A stretch of 64,000 nucleotides of DNA from Candidatus Mediterraneibacter quadrami (GTDB lineage: Bacteria; Bacillota; Clostridia; Lachnospirales; Lachnospiraceae). The first letter of the stretch is position 1. Each line of letters opens with the position of its first letter. Made by a program: the position numbers and the translations under genes. The stretch covers positions 78,226 through 142,225 of the forward strand of contig DWUU01000048.1 of assembly GCA_019120575.1 (NCBI GenBank), given 5' to 3'. Of this stretch, positions 56,603 to 63,998 are shown one piece after another. Below the pieces are notes generated by a model that searched no databases, had not been told where the DNA came from, and saw only the letters and a list, made by a program, of their open reading frames with translations.

Positions 56603-56944
56603 ATGCCTGTGACAACAAGTAATCTGATGAAGCAGTATGTTGAGCTGCTCAGTAAGATATATGGAGATCATTTAAAGACGGTTATTTTGTATGGCTCTTA
56701 TGCACGAGGCGATTATACGGAAGACTCGGATATAGATATTATGGTACTTCTGGATTTGAGTGATATGGATATTAAGAAGTATCGGCATGAATTGTCGGGC
56801 ATGACCTATGATTTCAATATGGACTATGATCTGGACATTAAGCCGATCGCCAAAAATAAGGAGCATTTTAATAAGTGGGTTGATGTATATCCGTTTTATT
56901 CAAATATAGAAAGGGAGGGGGTAAAGTTATTTGACGCAGCATAA
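56603..56944 (+). CDS. MNT-type nucleotidyltransferase antitoxin
   Basis: 113 residues, a minimal nucleotidyltransferase: VILYGSYARGDYTEDSDIDI is the GSx(10)DxD motif (Gly-Ser near residue 31, Asp pair near 44-46) and a third acidic residue lies in MDYDLDIKPI. In MNT/HEPN pairs the MNT protein neutralises the HEPN RNase, often by AMPylating it. AGAAGGTGTTCAT precedes ATG. The HEPN gene overlaps its last 14 bases. The pair lies between lysS and a second copy of the lysS 3' end. Confidence 0.92.
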   Translation: MPVTTSNLMKQYVELLSKIYGDHLKTVILYGSYARGDYTEDSDIDIMVLLDLSDMDIKKYRHELSGMTYDFNMDYDLDIKPIAKNKEHFNKWVDVYPFYSNIEREGVKLFDAA

Positions 56945-57299
56945 CGAAAAGGGAACACAGCATGACCTGGTGCTGTATCGCATTGAAGCCGCGAAGAGTG
57001 ATATAAAATCAGCGAAAATTCTTTTGGAAGCGGGAGGGTACCGGGGAGCGAACAATAGAGCGTATTATGGAATATATCATGCAATCTCTGCAATTCATGC
57101 CTTGGACGGTAATGCTTATAAAAGGCATAAGGATGCCCTCGCAAATTTTAATAAGAAGTATATAAAGACAGAAATTTTTCCAAGAACTTTGGGAAGAAGA
57201 ATTGCTGAGGCAGAAGAAATCCGGCATGCCAGCGATTACGATGATTTCTATATCGCAACAAGAGAAGAAGCTGAAGAACAGATTGCTACAGCCAAATAG
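56931..57299 (+). CDS. HEPN-domain toxin
   Basis: 122 residues, mostly helical. The HEPN motif is R43-x6-H50 (RAYYGIYH), the catalytic pair of HEPN ribonucleases. TTG start 56931 is 9 nt after GGGAGGGGG and inside the MNT gene. SARILLE-like SAKILLEAGGYRGANNRAYY is the standard helix 1-2 region. Together with the MNT gene it forms a type VII-like toxin-antitoxin module, which may have stabilised the insertion here. Downstream bases 57300-57504 contain only the TTGTACCAAT array and no gene. Confidence 0.9.
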   Translation: MTQHNEKGTQHDLVLYRIEAAKSDIKSAKILLEAGGYRGANNRAYYGIYHAISAIHALDGNAYKRHKDALANFNKKYIKTEIFPRTLGRRIAEAEEIRHASDYDDFYIATREEAEEQIATAK

Positions 57300-57350
57300 T
57301 TGGTTGAGAGGATAGAGGAATATGTGATGGGTAAAATCTAAGAATAGTTT

Positions 57351-57382
57351 TTGTACCAATTCTGTACCAATTTTGTACCAAA
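57351..57382 (+). repeat. second TTGTACCAAT array (11-bp period)
   Basis: TTGTACCAAT (57351), CTGTACCAAT (57362), TTGTACCAAA (57373). Same 11-bp period as at 56295. Confidence 0.75.
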
Positions 57383-57504
57383 TCCCGTAGGAAAGCGTAG
57401 AATTATGTATAGAACATTGAAAATCTCAAAATAACGATAACACAGAAAAACAGGCTTATAACGAGTGGTAAAGACTGATGTAACGGTACATTTCAAGTAT
57501 TCCC

Positions 57505-57966
57505 ACCATGAAGAGTATCGGCGGAGATAAGAGCGGAGCAAAGGCAACATTTTCCGCTTCAGCAAAGGACGCAGAGCCGGCTGTGAAGATTGATCTTTCC
57601 AAGGTGAAGATCGAGCCGCTGTTCGAGGATGCCGTTGATTTTGACACCTTCAGCAAGTCTGATTTCCGTGTTGTAAAGGTGGAAGCCTGCGAGGCAGTTC
57701 CGAAGTCCAAGAAGCTCCTGAAGTTCACGCTGAACGACGGAACAGACCGGAAACGCACGATTTTAAGCGGTATTCACGAGTATTACGAGCCGGAAGAGCT
57801 GGTTGGAAAGACCTGTATCGCAATCGTAAATCTGCCGCCCAGAAAGATAATGGGCATTGATTCTGAGGGTATGCTGAACAGTGCGGTGTATGAGTATGAC
57901 GGACATGAGGGACTGAATCTGCTGATGGTGGATGGCAGTATTCCGGCTGGGGCAAAGCTGTACTAA
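57505..57966 (+). pseudogene. duplicated lysS 3' end (EMAP-type domain only)
   Basis: Copy of the lysS region from about 55820 to the stop, nearly 90% identical. It keeps an open frame from ATG 57508 (MKSIGG, internal in LysRS) through the linker, here altered, and the whole tRNA-binding OB-fold to TACTAA. There is no ribosome-binding site and no LysRS core, so it is most likely the displaced end of an older lysS. A stand-alone Trbp111-like protein cannot be excluded. Identity with lysS continues past the stop (GATAGCGGAAA, TTTTGTACCAAT). Confidence 0.8.
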
Positions 57967-57997
57967 AACGATAGCGGAAAGTGGTTTTGTACCAATT

Positions 57998-58140
57998 ATT
58001 TATATAAGTGGACTTTAGAAAGCAGAAAAAGTGGACATTGAAAGAATTATTTGCTGAAAAAGCAAGTGCGGTTATGGAAAAGGGAAATCCACCGAGAAAA
58101 TTGCGGAAAGTATACGAACCGATACAAAAAGGATATAATC
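57998..58140 (+). pseudogene. Fic-protein tail remnant, copy 2
   Basis: Bases 57998-58046 are identical to 56398-56446, including the TAG after ISGL. An extra T (GAATTATTT) then shifts the frame, and a deletion joins GCAAGTG to GGTTATGGAAAAGGGAAAT, the tail sequence also seen at 63139-63158. The piece has no start of its own. The following ~150 bp to 58290 show no gene. Confidence 0.65.
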
Positions 58141-58298
58141 ATCTTGTACACTTACACCAGAAACAAAGAAATATACCAGAGAGTGCGAAACTCTCAGCCA
58201 CTTTACATGTTTGCGCCTGTAATATCCCGGATAATCTGTTGGATGTGGGAAAGCTGAGTTTCGGTCAGCACGGTTTTGGTAAATGAATAATTTTTCTG

Positions 58299-58327
58299 TT
58301 GACATTTAAAACATACTTTGCTATTAT
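58299..58327 (+). promoter_or_regulatory. strong promoter of the accessory operon
   Basis: Perfect TTGACA (58299-58304), 17 bp, TATTAT (58322-58327). A second TTGACA lies near 58347. The transcript would carry a leader of about 260 nt before the first gene. Confidence 0.8.
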
Positions 58328-58469
58328 CTTAGTATACGAAACGCATTGACAATTGAATATTAAAAATATAGAAGTGCATAAACCATTTATATATGAGTTT
58401 GTAAAAAGCGCGTGATAAGAAGAAATTCTGTTTTTTATAAAGCAGTTGTTAAGAAAGAAAGCGCTGTAG

Positions 58470-58524
58470 CTTCTAGGCGGGAATTTGTAATGGAAATTAC
58501 AAGAGGGTATTTTGCGACTAGGAG
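58470..58524 (+). other. nested hairpin in the accessory-operon leader
   Basis: Outer arms CTTCTAG (58470-58476) and CTAGGAG (58518-58524) enclose TTGTAAT/ATTACAA (58485-58502). CTAGGAG would be sequestered; a palindrome TAAAATTAATTTTA (58530-58543) follows. No T-run terminator is evident. Could be a regulatory leader or RNA-processing site. I do not recognise a known riboswitch. Confidence 0.45.
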
Positions 58525-58594
58525 TCTGTATAAAATTAATTTTACAAGCTGATATATGAATGGTTTTTTTGTAGTTGAAAAGGAGGATATGCTC

Positions 58595-58942
58595 ATGTCG
58601 TTGGAAAGAACATCTCTGGAAAAAAGAGTCAGTCTCGCGGAAAAAAATCAGATAGGTGATATCAATCTGATGACGGATGTCTTGAACAAAATCTGTGGAA
58701 TGTCTCTGGAAGACTATATATGTCATTTCACTCCAGATATGCCATACAGATGCGCAAAGGAAATTATCGATCTGTTGGGGATAGACAGTTATGAGGGAGC
58801 CTATATCCCGTTTGGAGAAGTATGCCGGAGAATCAGGCAGAAGTGTGAGGAATTGCCGGAAGGCTTGCTTCCCGACAGACAGCTTATGAAGGTTATGGTT
58901 TATCTGGTGCCGATCGAGCAAAGAAAAAAGGAGGCGATGTAA
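58595..58942 (+). CDS. unknown accessory protein, 115 aa
   Basis: From ATG 58595, 8 nt after AAAGGAGG. Soluble, charged and helical (LERTSLEKRVSLAEKNQ..., VCRRIRQKCEELPEGLLPDRQ). It contains three Cys in scattered positions but no metal motif. I do not recognise a family. It is the first gene behind the strong promoter and leader and is 1 bp from the next gene, so the two are probably made together. Confidence 0.75.
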   Translation: MSLERTSLEKRVSLAEKNQIGDINLMTDVLNKICGMSLEDYICHFTPDMPYRCAKEIIDLLGIDSYEGAYIPFGEVCRRIRQKCEELPEGLLPDRQLMKVMVYLVPIEQRKKEAM

Positions 58943-58943
58943 C

Positions 58944-59339
58944 ATGACAAGAAATCATATTTCGAGGATACCGTTGGATGAACAGATCAGCATTGCCGGA
59001 ACGGGGGAAAATCCACAGACAGTCTTTGCTGGAGATTTTGTAAAAAAAGGGGCTGAGGCAATCGGGATTCAGGAATATCTGGGCAGTATCATGAGGATCA
59101 TGGAAGCCCCGGGGCTTGAAGAGCTGGCGAGGGAATATCCGTTTCGTACATCTTATGACCAAAACGATACACTGAACAGATATTTTGAAAATAACTTTGA
59201 GGACAAAACCCGTCTGATATGGTTTAGTCATGTATACAGACTATTTATTCTTCCTTTTGCCCGGATGTCGGAGAACATTGAGTGGAGTGAAGTTGATATG
59301 ATGGAAGAACTGCCGGACGACGGACTGCCATTCGACTGA
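58944..59339 (+). CDS. unknown accessory protein, 131 aa
   Basis: ATG follows AAAGGAGGCGATGTAAC. Soluble, acidic protein with aromatic residues clustered in the second half (TRLIWFSHVYRLFILPFARM) and an acidic C-terminus ending DDGLPFD. No transmembrane stretch long enough to be certain, no recognised motif. Placed between the 115-aa protein and ClpP, with 42 bp to the latter. Function unknown. Confidence 0.75.
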   Translation: MTRNHISRIPLDEQISIAGTGENPQTVFAGDFVKKGAEAIGIQEYLGSIMRIMEAPGLEELAREYPFRTSYDQNDTLNRYFENNFEDKTRLIWFSHVYRLFILPFARMSENIEWSEVDMMEELPDDGLPFD

Positions 59340-59381
59340 GACAAAGATAATTTACAGATAAACAGATTGGAGGGAGTTCTA

Positions 59382-59963
59382 ATGCAGATACCTAATATTA
59401 TCAAAGAGACTTGCAACGGCTATTTTGTTCATACGATCCGAGACGAGATGCTGATGCACCGGGAAGTGGAATGTGTAGGCTCTGTTAATGAAGAATCAGT
59501 AAATTCACTGATACTTCAGCTCAGATATCTGGAGAGACAGGATCCGGCCGGAGAAATCACGATTTATATTAACAGTCCGGGCGGAGAGGTTTCCAGCGGA
59601 CTTGCCCTCTACGATGTGATGAAGGCGGTCAGATGCCCGATACGTACCGTGTGTATGGGGCTGGCAGCCAGCATGGGGGCGGTTCTGCTCGCGGCAGGGA
59701 ACGAGCGGGAAATGCTGGCTCATTCGAGAGTGATGATACACGATCCTCTGATCGCGGGAAATGGTATGAAAGGAAGCGCTCTTTACCTGGATTCAAAGGT
59801 GAAAGACCTGATGAATACGCGGGATATCATTGCGGGGATCCTCTCGGAACACACGCACAGGACAAAGGAGGAAATATTGGAATATACCGCAAGAGATACC
59901 TATTTCTATGCGGAAGAGGCGATAGAGTTTGGACTTGCAGACCGGATTATCACACAGTTATAG
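59382..59963 (+). CDS. ClpP-family serine protease (accessory copy)
   Basis: 193 residues from ATG 59382, 7 nt after GGAGGG. Catalytic triad by position: Ser97 in GLAASMGA, His120 in RVMIHDP, Asp172 in ARDTYF. The oligomerisation and substrate-channel region INSPGGEVSSGLALYDVM is intact. The propeptide is very short. It is not beside clpX or tig; the neighbouring gene is a VirD4-like ATPase. Probably an element-borne ClpP that forms its own ring or mixes with the host one. Only 12 bp to the ATPase gene. Confidence 0.92.
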   Translation: MQIPNIIKETCNGYFVHTIRDEMLMHREVECVGSVNEESVNSLILQLRYLERQDPAGEITIYINSPGGEVSSGLALYDVMKAVRCPIRTVCMGLAASMGAVLLAAGNEREMLAHSRVMIHDPLIAGNGMKGSALYLDSKVKDLMNTRDIIAGILSEHTHRTKEEILEYTARDTYFYAEEAIEFGLADRIITQL

Positions 59964-59975
59964 GAGGTGTGCCTG

Positions 59976-61214
59976 ATGAAGAAAAGGCGAGATACATACC
60001 GTATCCTTGCAAAGGATAAGTGGATGAATAATAATACGTGGGTTACAGGTATTAACAATAATGATCTGATCATCGGAGTGAGTGGCTCGGGAAAAACAAG
60101 AGGATATGTAAAGCCAAATCTGATGTGTGCCAGCGAAAGTATCATTGTAGCGGACACAAAAGGTTCTCTTTTCCGGGAATTTGGCTCAAGTCTTGAAAAA
60201 GAAGGCTATCAGGTCTGGATGCTGGATTTTGTAGACATGATCGATTCGCCGATGGGTTATAATCCGCTTTCGGCTATCCGCTATGACGAGGAAACGGACA
60301 GCTACAATGAACAGGATATTATGATGATAGCGGCTGCGGTCTGCCCGATCGAAACATCGAAAGATCCGTATTGGGATTATGCGGCAAGGATGCAGGTGGA
60401 AGCACTGATCGCATACGTAATGGAGGCGCTTCCGGAGGAAGAACACCATTTTGGCAGTGTCGCGAAAGTCGCTGCTCTGTTAGGCAGCGATGTCCTGCAG
60501 AGGATGTTTAAGGAATGGGAAGCAGTGAAGCCGGATAGTGTGGCGATTAAAAGGTGGCGCATGTTTGAAAAAGGGAAAGAGGCAAGGACTACACAAGGGT
60601 GCATACAGCTTATCATAGCTGAAAAGCTGAACGGCTTTATCACAGCAGGAACGATGAAATTTGCACAGCATCCCCGCCAGATCGACTTTGCCGAGATGGG
60701 AAGGAAAAAGACAGTGCTGTTTCTGAATATCAGCGATATGGATCGCTCGCAGGACAAATTCCTGAATCTTATATATACGCAGGCGTTCCATGCGTTGTGC
60801 AGGAGCGCGGACAAAGATTACGGAGACGGACGGTTGAAAGTTCCGGTGAGGATCATTCTGGATGATTTCGCGGCAAATACTGTCATACCTGATTTTGATA
60901 AGATTATTTCGGTCATACGTTCAAGAGAGATTTATGTCAGTATCATCCTGCAGAGTATCACCCAGCTTAACTCCATGTACGGAACTGAAAAGGCGCGCAC
61001 GATCATTAATAACTGCGATAATTGCCTTTATCTCGGAGGTCAGGACGTCGAGACTGCCCGCTATATTTCCGTAAAGCTTAACAGGTCGGTTAATACGATC
61101 TTAGATATGCCGATCAATGAAGCTTATCTTTTTACCAGAGGACAGAAACCCTGCAGAGTGGAAAAGTTATCTGGAACCCTGCCGGCAACTGTGAATTTCC
61201 AGGTAGATAAATAA
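59976..61214 (+). CDS. VirD4/TraG-like ATPase without membrane domain
   Basis: 412 residues from ATG 59976 (GGAGG 8 nt upstream). Walker A GVSGSGKT at residues 34-41; Walker B-type RIILDDFA and the coupling-protein signature DDFAANTVIPDF; QSITQLNSMYG and NNCDNCLYLGGQD are further VirD4 motifs. Coupling proteins usually carry N-terminal transmembrane helices; this one starts directly at the ATPase domain with a basic N-terminus and would be cytoplasmic. No relaxase or mating-pair genes lie nearby. It may be the remains of a conjugation system or have a separate role with ClpP. Confidence 0.88.
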   Translation: MKKRRDTYRILAKDKWMNNNTWVTGINNNDLIIGVSGSGKTRGYVKPNLMCASESIIVADTKGSLFREFGSSLEKEGYQVWMLDFVDMIDSPMGYNPLSAIRYDEETDSYNEQDIMMIAAAVCPIETSKDPYWDYAARMQVEALIAYVMEALPEEEHHFGSVAKVAALLGSDVLQRMFKEWEAVKPDSVAIKRWRMFEKGKEARTTQGCIQLIIAEKLNGFITAGTMKFAQHPRQIDFAEMGRKKTVLFLNISDMDRSQDKFLNLIYTQAFHALCRSADKDYGDGRLKVPVRIILDDFAANTVIPDFDKIISVIRSREIYVSIILQSITQLNSMYGTEKARTIINNCDNCLYLGGQDVETARYISVKLNRSVNTILDMPINEAYLFTRGQKPCRVEKLSGTLPATVNFQVDK

Positions 61215-61279
61215 GGTTTTACCGGATGAAAAATATCCGATAAAATAAATATAAAAATCCAATAAGGAGGATGAAAACT

Positions 61280-61768
61280 ATGGTAAATGAAAAAACACTC
61301 GTTTACACTGATGGAGCATGCCCTGGAGATCCGGGTCCTGGACGCGGAGGATACGGGATCATTATCCGGTATTCGGATGAAGAGGGAAATGTTCATGAGC
61401 AGGAGTGCTCTCAGGGGTATGAACGGACTACGCACAACCGCATGGAACTCAGAGCGGTTATCAAAGCCCTTGAGATGCTTGAAGGATCCTGTGAAGTAGA
61501 GCTCTATTCTGATTCAAAGTATGTAGTTGATAATGCAAACAATTATCTGGAAACATGGATCAAGAGGGGCTGGAAAAAGGCGGATAACAAGCCGGTCGAA
61601 AATACAGATCTCTGGAAACGGTTTGTGGAAGTTAAAAGCCTGCATTCGGTCAGCCTGAACTGGGTGAAAGGCCACAATAAAAATCCGCTGAATGAACGCT
61701 GTGACAAACTTGCAGTGGAAGCTGCGAACGGCGGCAACCTGATTGTTGATGAAGGTTACATCGAGTAG
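61280..61768 (+). CDS. rnhA: ribonuclease HI
   Basis: 162 residues from ATG 61280 (GGAGG 9 nt upstream). The four catalytic acids are seen: Asp in LVYTDGACPGDPGPG, Glu in NRMELRAVI, Asp in YSDSKYVVD and Asp in NERCDKLAVEA. It cleaves RNA in RNA-DNA hybrids. Includes the basic handle region (WIKRGWKKADNKP). It follows the ATPase by 65 bp and may be co-transcribed. An RNase H on a plasmid- or ICE-like segment could help replication or remove R-loops. Confidence 0.93.
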   Translation: MVNEKTLVYTDGACPGDPGPGRGGYGIIIRYSDEEGNVHEQECSQGYERTTHNRMELRAVIKALEMLEGSCEVELYSDSKYVVDNANNYLETWIKRGWKKADNKPVENTDLWKRFVEVKSLHSVSLNWVKGHNKNPLNERCDKLAVEAANGGNLIVDEGYIE

Positions 61769-61835
61769 TCCTCACGGCCGGGCCAACGTAACATTATTTC
61801 AATCAAATCATGTCGAATACAGAGAGGTAAGTGAA

Positions 61836-62105
61836 ATGACGTTTTCGGAAAAATTGCGCAGCGCTATGAATAAAGTGAAGAAAGCGAACCATGGAAGAAT
61901 GGCGGAGCTTTCGACAGGGGAAAAGGTAATCAAGGTCGTACTGATCCTGATCAAGGTGAGTGTGGTTGCATTCATACTGATGCTGTTCGGTGTTGTGATC
62001 CTTGCGATTGCTGCGGCAGTTGGTATCATGAATGCTATTACAGGCGGTGTGAATGACCAGATCAACAGATCATGGAACTATCATCACAGACCAAGGAACT
62101 GGTGA
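61836..62105 (+). CDS. small membrane protein, 89 aa
   Basis: ATG 61836 with AGAGAGG 8 nt upstream. A basic amphipathic N-terminus (FSEKLRSAMNKVKKANHGRM) precedes one long or two close hydrophobic helices (VIKVVLILIKVSVVAFILML and VVILAIAAAVGIM), and the tail is polar and aromatic (NRSWNYHHRPRNW). I do not recognise it. An element-specific membrane protein is the most that can be said. It overlaps nothing; a palindrome follows. Confidence 0.65.
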   Translation: MTFSEKLRSAMNKVKKANHGRMAELSTGEKVIKVVLILIKVSVVAFILMLFGVVILAIAAAVGIMNAITGGVNDQINRSWNYHHRPRNW

Positions 62106-62153
62106 GCTTAAAAGCATTTTCTGAAGAGGAACCGGCGGGAAGCAGATAGTTTC

Positions 62154-62201
62154 GCACAGGGACAGATGTGATTTAATGCGGGATCGCGTCTGCCCCTGTG
62201 C
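62154..62201. repeat. long palindrome in an accessory intergenic gap
   Basis: GCACAGGGACAGATGTGAT pairs with GATCGCGTCTGCCCCTGTGC with one mismatch and G-U pairs (about 19 bp stem, small loop). No T-run follows. It is the only feature of note in the 62106-62282 gap. Confidence 0.6.
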
Positions 62202-62282
62202 CTGACCTCTGAAAGAATAAATAATAATAGCAATATTGTGATATCCATGTATTATGGAAAGATATGGGAGGAGGGAAAGACA

Positions 62283-62633
62283 ATGGCCGAGATACTGACA
62301 TATGCAGAGGCTGAAGAAATTTATCATGTAATGGAGGCTAATATCGATCGAAGAGACGAGGATATTGCAGGTATGTATAAAGATATGAAAGCAAGAGCGG
62401 TCAAATATGCTAATATCCGTGCAGGATGGAACCTGCTTTCAACGGCGGAAAAAAGGGAGAAAGATCCTTCCCGGACCACCGCGCATGATGCTTTTATCGC
62501 TTCACTGGGAAGCATTGCCCGCCTGGAGGGGGAGGCGGGAAAACAGTGGAGAGAACGATTGTCTGACGATCGAAAGCGGATCGGGGATTTTGCCTGCTTT
62601 ATTGCTCTGTTTGAGGGGGTACAGGCACGATAG
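62283..62633 (+). CDS. unknown accessory protein, 116 aa
   Basis: ATG 62283, 7 nt after GGAGGAGGG, a very strong ribosome site. Soluble, mostly helical and charged (YAEAEEIYHVMEANIDRRDEDIAGMYKDM, in pieces), ending ACFIALFEGVQAR. No motif recognised. Last intact accessory gene before the Fic fragment, 4 bp away. Confidence 0.7.
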   Translation: MAEILTYAEAEEIYHVMEANIDRRDEDIAGMYKDMKARAVKYANIRAGWNLLSTAEKREKDPSRTTAHDAFIASLGSIARLEGEAGKQWRERLSDDRKRIGDFACFIALFEGVQAR

Positions 62634-62636
62634 TCT

Positions 62637-63212
62637 TATCTTTGGCTTTCAATGGATGAGATTATCCATCATCTTGCTGTTTTTGTTTCAAGACTGTGGC
62701 AAATTCATATATTCGGGGAAGGAAACACAAGAACTACCGCTGTATTTTTTATTAAATATTTGAGGGCGCTTGGCTTCACAGCAACGAATGATATTTTTGC
62801 GGAAAATGCGTGGTATTTTAGAAATGCGCTTGTCCGCGCTAATTACAATGATCTTCAACAAGGTGTTCATGAAACAACAGAGTACTTTGAAGTATTTTTG
62901 AGAAATCTGCTTTTGAACGAAAAGAACGAACTGCACAATAGAAACTTGCATATAAGTGGACTTTGGAAAGCGGAAAAAGTGGACATTGAAAGCACAAAAG
63001 TGGATATTGAAGCAGAAAAAGTGGACATTGAAAGAATATTTGCAGAAAAGGCAAGTGATTTTTCCGTTAAGACAGTTGTTCATATTCACAGACTGTTTGA
63101 GAAATTTGGCTATGAAGAAGTATTATCGAACCGGTATCGGGTTATGGAAAAGGGAAATACAGGTTTAAAAAATAAGCAGCCAGAAATTAGTGAACCGCTC
63201 CCCGTCAAGTAG
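62637..63212 (+). pseudogene. Fic-family protein, C-terminal half (copy 3)
   Basis: The open frame starts within the Fic domain. The catalytic motif HIFGEGNTRTTAVF is a variant of HxFx(D/E)GNxR: His and Asn-Thr-Arg are present, but the N-terminal half with the substrate flap is missing. A tail with three decapeptide-like repeats (KAEKVDIES, TKVDIEAE, KVDIERIF) follows, then a winged-helix-like end (HIHRLFEKFGYEEVLSNRYRVMEKGN). The last residues SEPLPVK and the stop appear to be encoded by the end of the adjacent insertion sequence. No ribosome site. Confidence 0.8.
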
Positions 63213-63236
63213 ACAGTGAAAAAAATATAAGTTTTT

Positions 63237-63268
63237 CTGCCAGTAGGCTTTACCTGCTGGCAGTTTTT
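63237..63268. terminator. hairpin at the end of the IS transposase gene
   Basis: CTGCCAGTAGG/CCTGCTGGCAG with a 5-nt loop (one mismatch) followed by TTTTT on the plus strand. It can end plus-strand transcripts entering the element. Confidence 0.7.
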
Positions 63269-63998
63269 ATGCTACATGTAAATAGCTTTCATGCTTTTCC
63301 ATTGGTGTCATTATTCCCAGATTCCGTTGCAACCGGTGACCGTTATAATACGTTATGTATTCCTCTATCATAGACACAAGCGCCTCTCTGCTTGTAAAAT
63401 GTCTGCCATAGTAACGTTCTCTTTTTAGAATTCCCCAGAATCCTTCCATCGGTCCATTGTCAATACACTTTGCTATCCGCGACATACTCTGTATCATCCC
63501 CGCACTCTCCAGTTTTTTATGAAACGCCCTATTTGTGTATTGAAAACCCCTGTCACTATGAAAAAGCGGATGTGCATTTGGATTTGTCTGGATAGCTTCA
63601 TCAAAAGTACGAAATACCAGCTCATTATTGTTAGAGTCGCCAATAACATAAGATACAATTCTTCTGTCATATAAGTCGAGAATGGCACTAAGATAAACCT
63701 TGTGTTTCTCCAGACCGACATAGTAATGAAATTCCGTCACGTCGGTAAGCCATTTCTCATTCGGAGCTTGTGCGCTGAACTGCCGGTCAAGTATATTTTC
63801 GGCAATATACTGCGGATTCTTTGCCTGACGGGTACATCCATTGTTTGCATATTTTATCGTAGACTTTATACCGAGCTTACGACAGATCCGCAGAATTCGC
63901 TTATCATTGGCTTTCATGCCATAATAACGTTCCAGATCATCCCGTATTCTCTGGTATCCTTTGTCTGGGGAGTCTTTATGGATTTTTTCTATTTTATC
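63267..63998 (-). CDS. IS3-family transposase OrfB (5' end outside window)
   Basis: DDE transposase catalytic part. The frame is open from the window edge through an internal ATG at 63917 to the stop at 63267. Catalytic acids: Asp in WLTDVTEF, Asp in LFHSDRGFQYT and Glu in NGPMEGFWGILKRE, with the usual spacing. YYNGHRLQRNLGIMTPMEK is the standard C-terminal end of the IS150-like subgroup. No frame break is seen. OrfA, expected upstream on the minus strand, is not in the window. Confidence 0.93.
   Translation of the reverse strand, partial: DKIEKIHKDSPDKGYQRIRDDLERYYGMKANDKRILRICRKLGIKSTIKYANNGCTRQAKNPQYIAENILDRQFSAQAPNEKWLTDVTEFHYYVGLEKHKVYLSAILDLYDRRIVSYVIGDSNNNELVFRTFDEAIQTNPNAHPLFHSDRGFQYTNRAFHKKLESAGMIQSMSRIAKCIDNGPMEGFWGILKRERYYGRHFTSREALVSMIEEYITYYNGHRLQRNLGIMTPMEKHESYLHVA

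Larger units (their letters stand above)
63191..63998 (-). mobile_element. IS3-family insertion sequence (partial, runs off the window)
   Basis: Includes the OrfB transposase gene and what looks like the element end, CCGCTCCCCGTCAAGTAGACA (around 63195-63215). A hairpin, CTGCCAG...CTGGCAG (63237-63263) with TTTTT, lies between the end and the transposase stop. The other end is beyond base 64000, so the target duplication cannot be checked. Confidence 0.7.

Noticed and set aside
57508..57966. Functional stand-alone Trbp111-like gene
   Set aside because: The frame is open, but it begins with LysRS-internal residues, has no ribosome-binding site and continues lysS homology past its stop; treated as a partial lysS copy, though not fully excluded.
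58299..62633. Complete integrative conjugative element
   Set aside because: No relaxase, integrase, VirB4/VirB6-like or replication gene is visible; only a VirD4-like ATPase and accessory genes.
62637..63212. Intact Fic AMPylase gene
   Set aside because: The N-terminal half of the Fic domain and any start signal are missing, and the C-terminus runs into the IS end.
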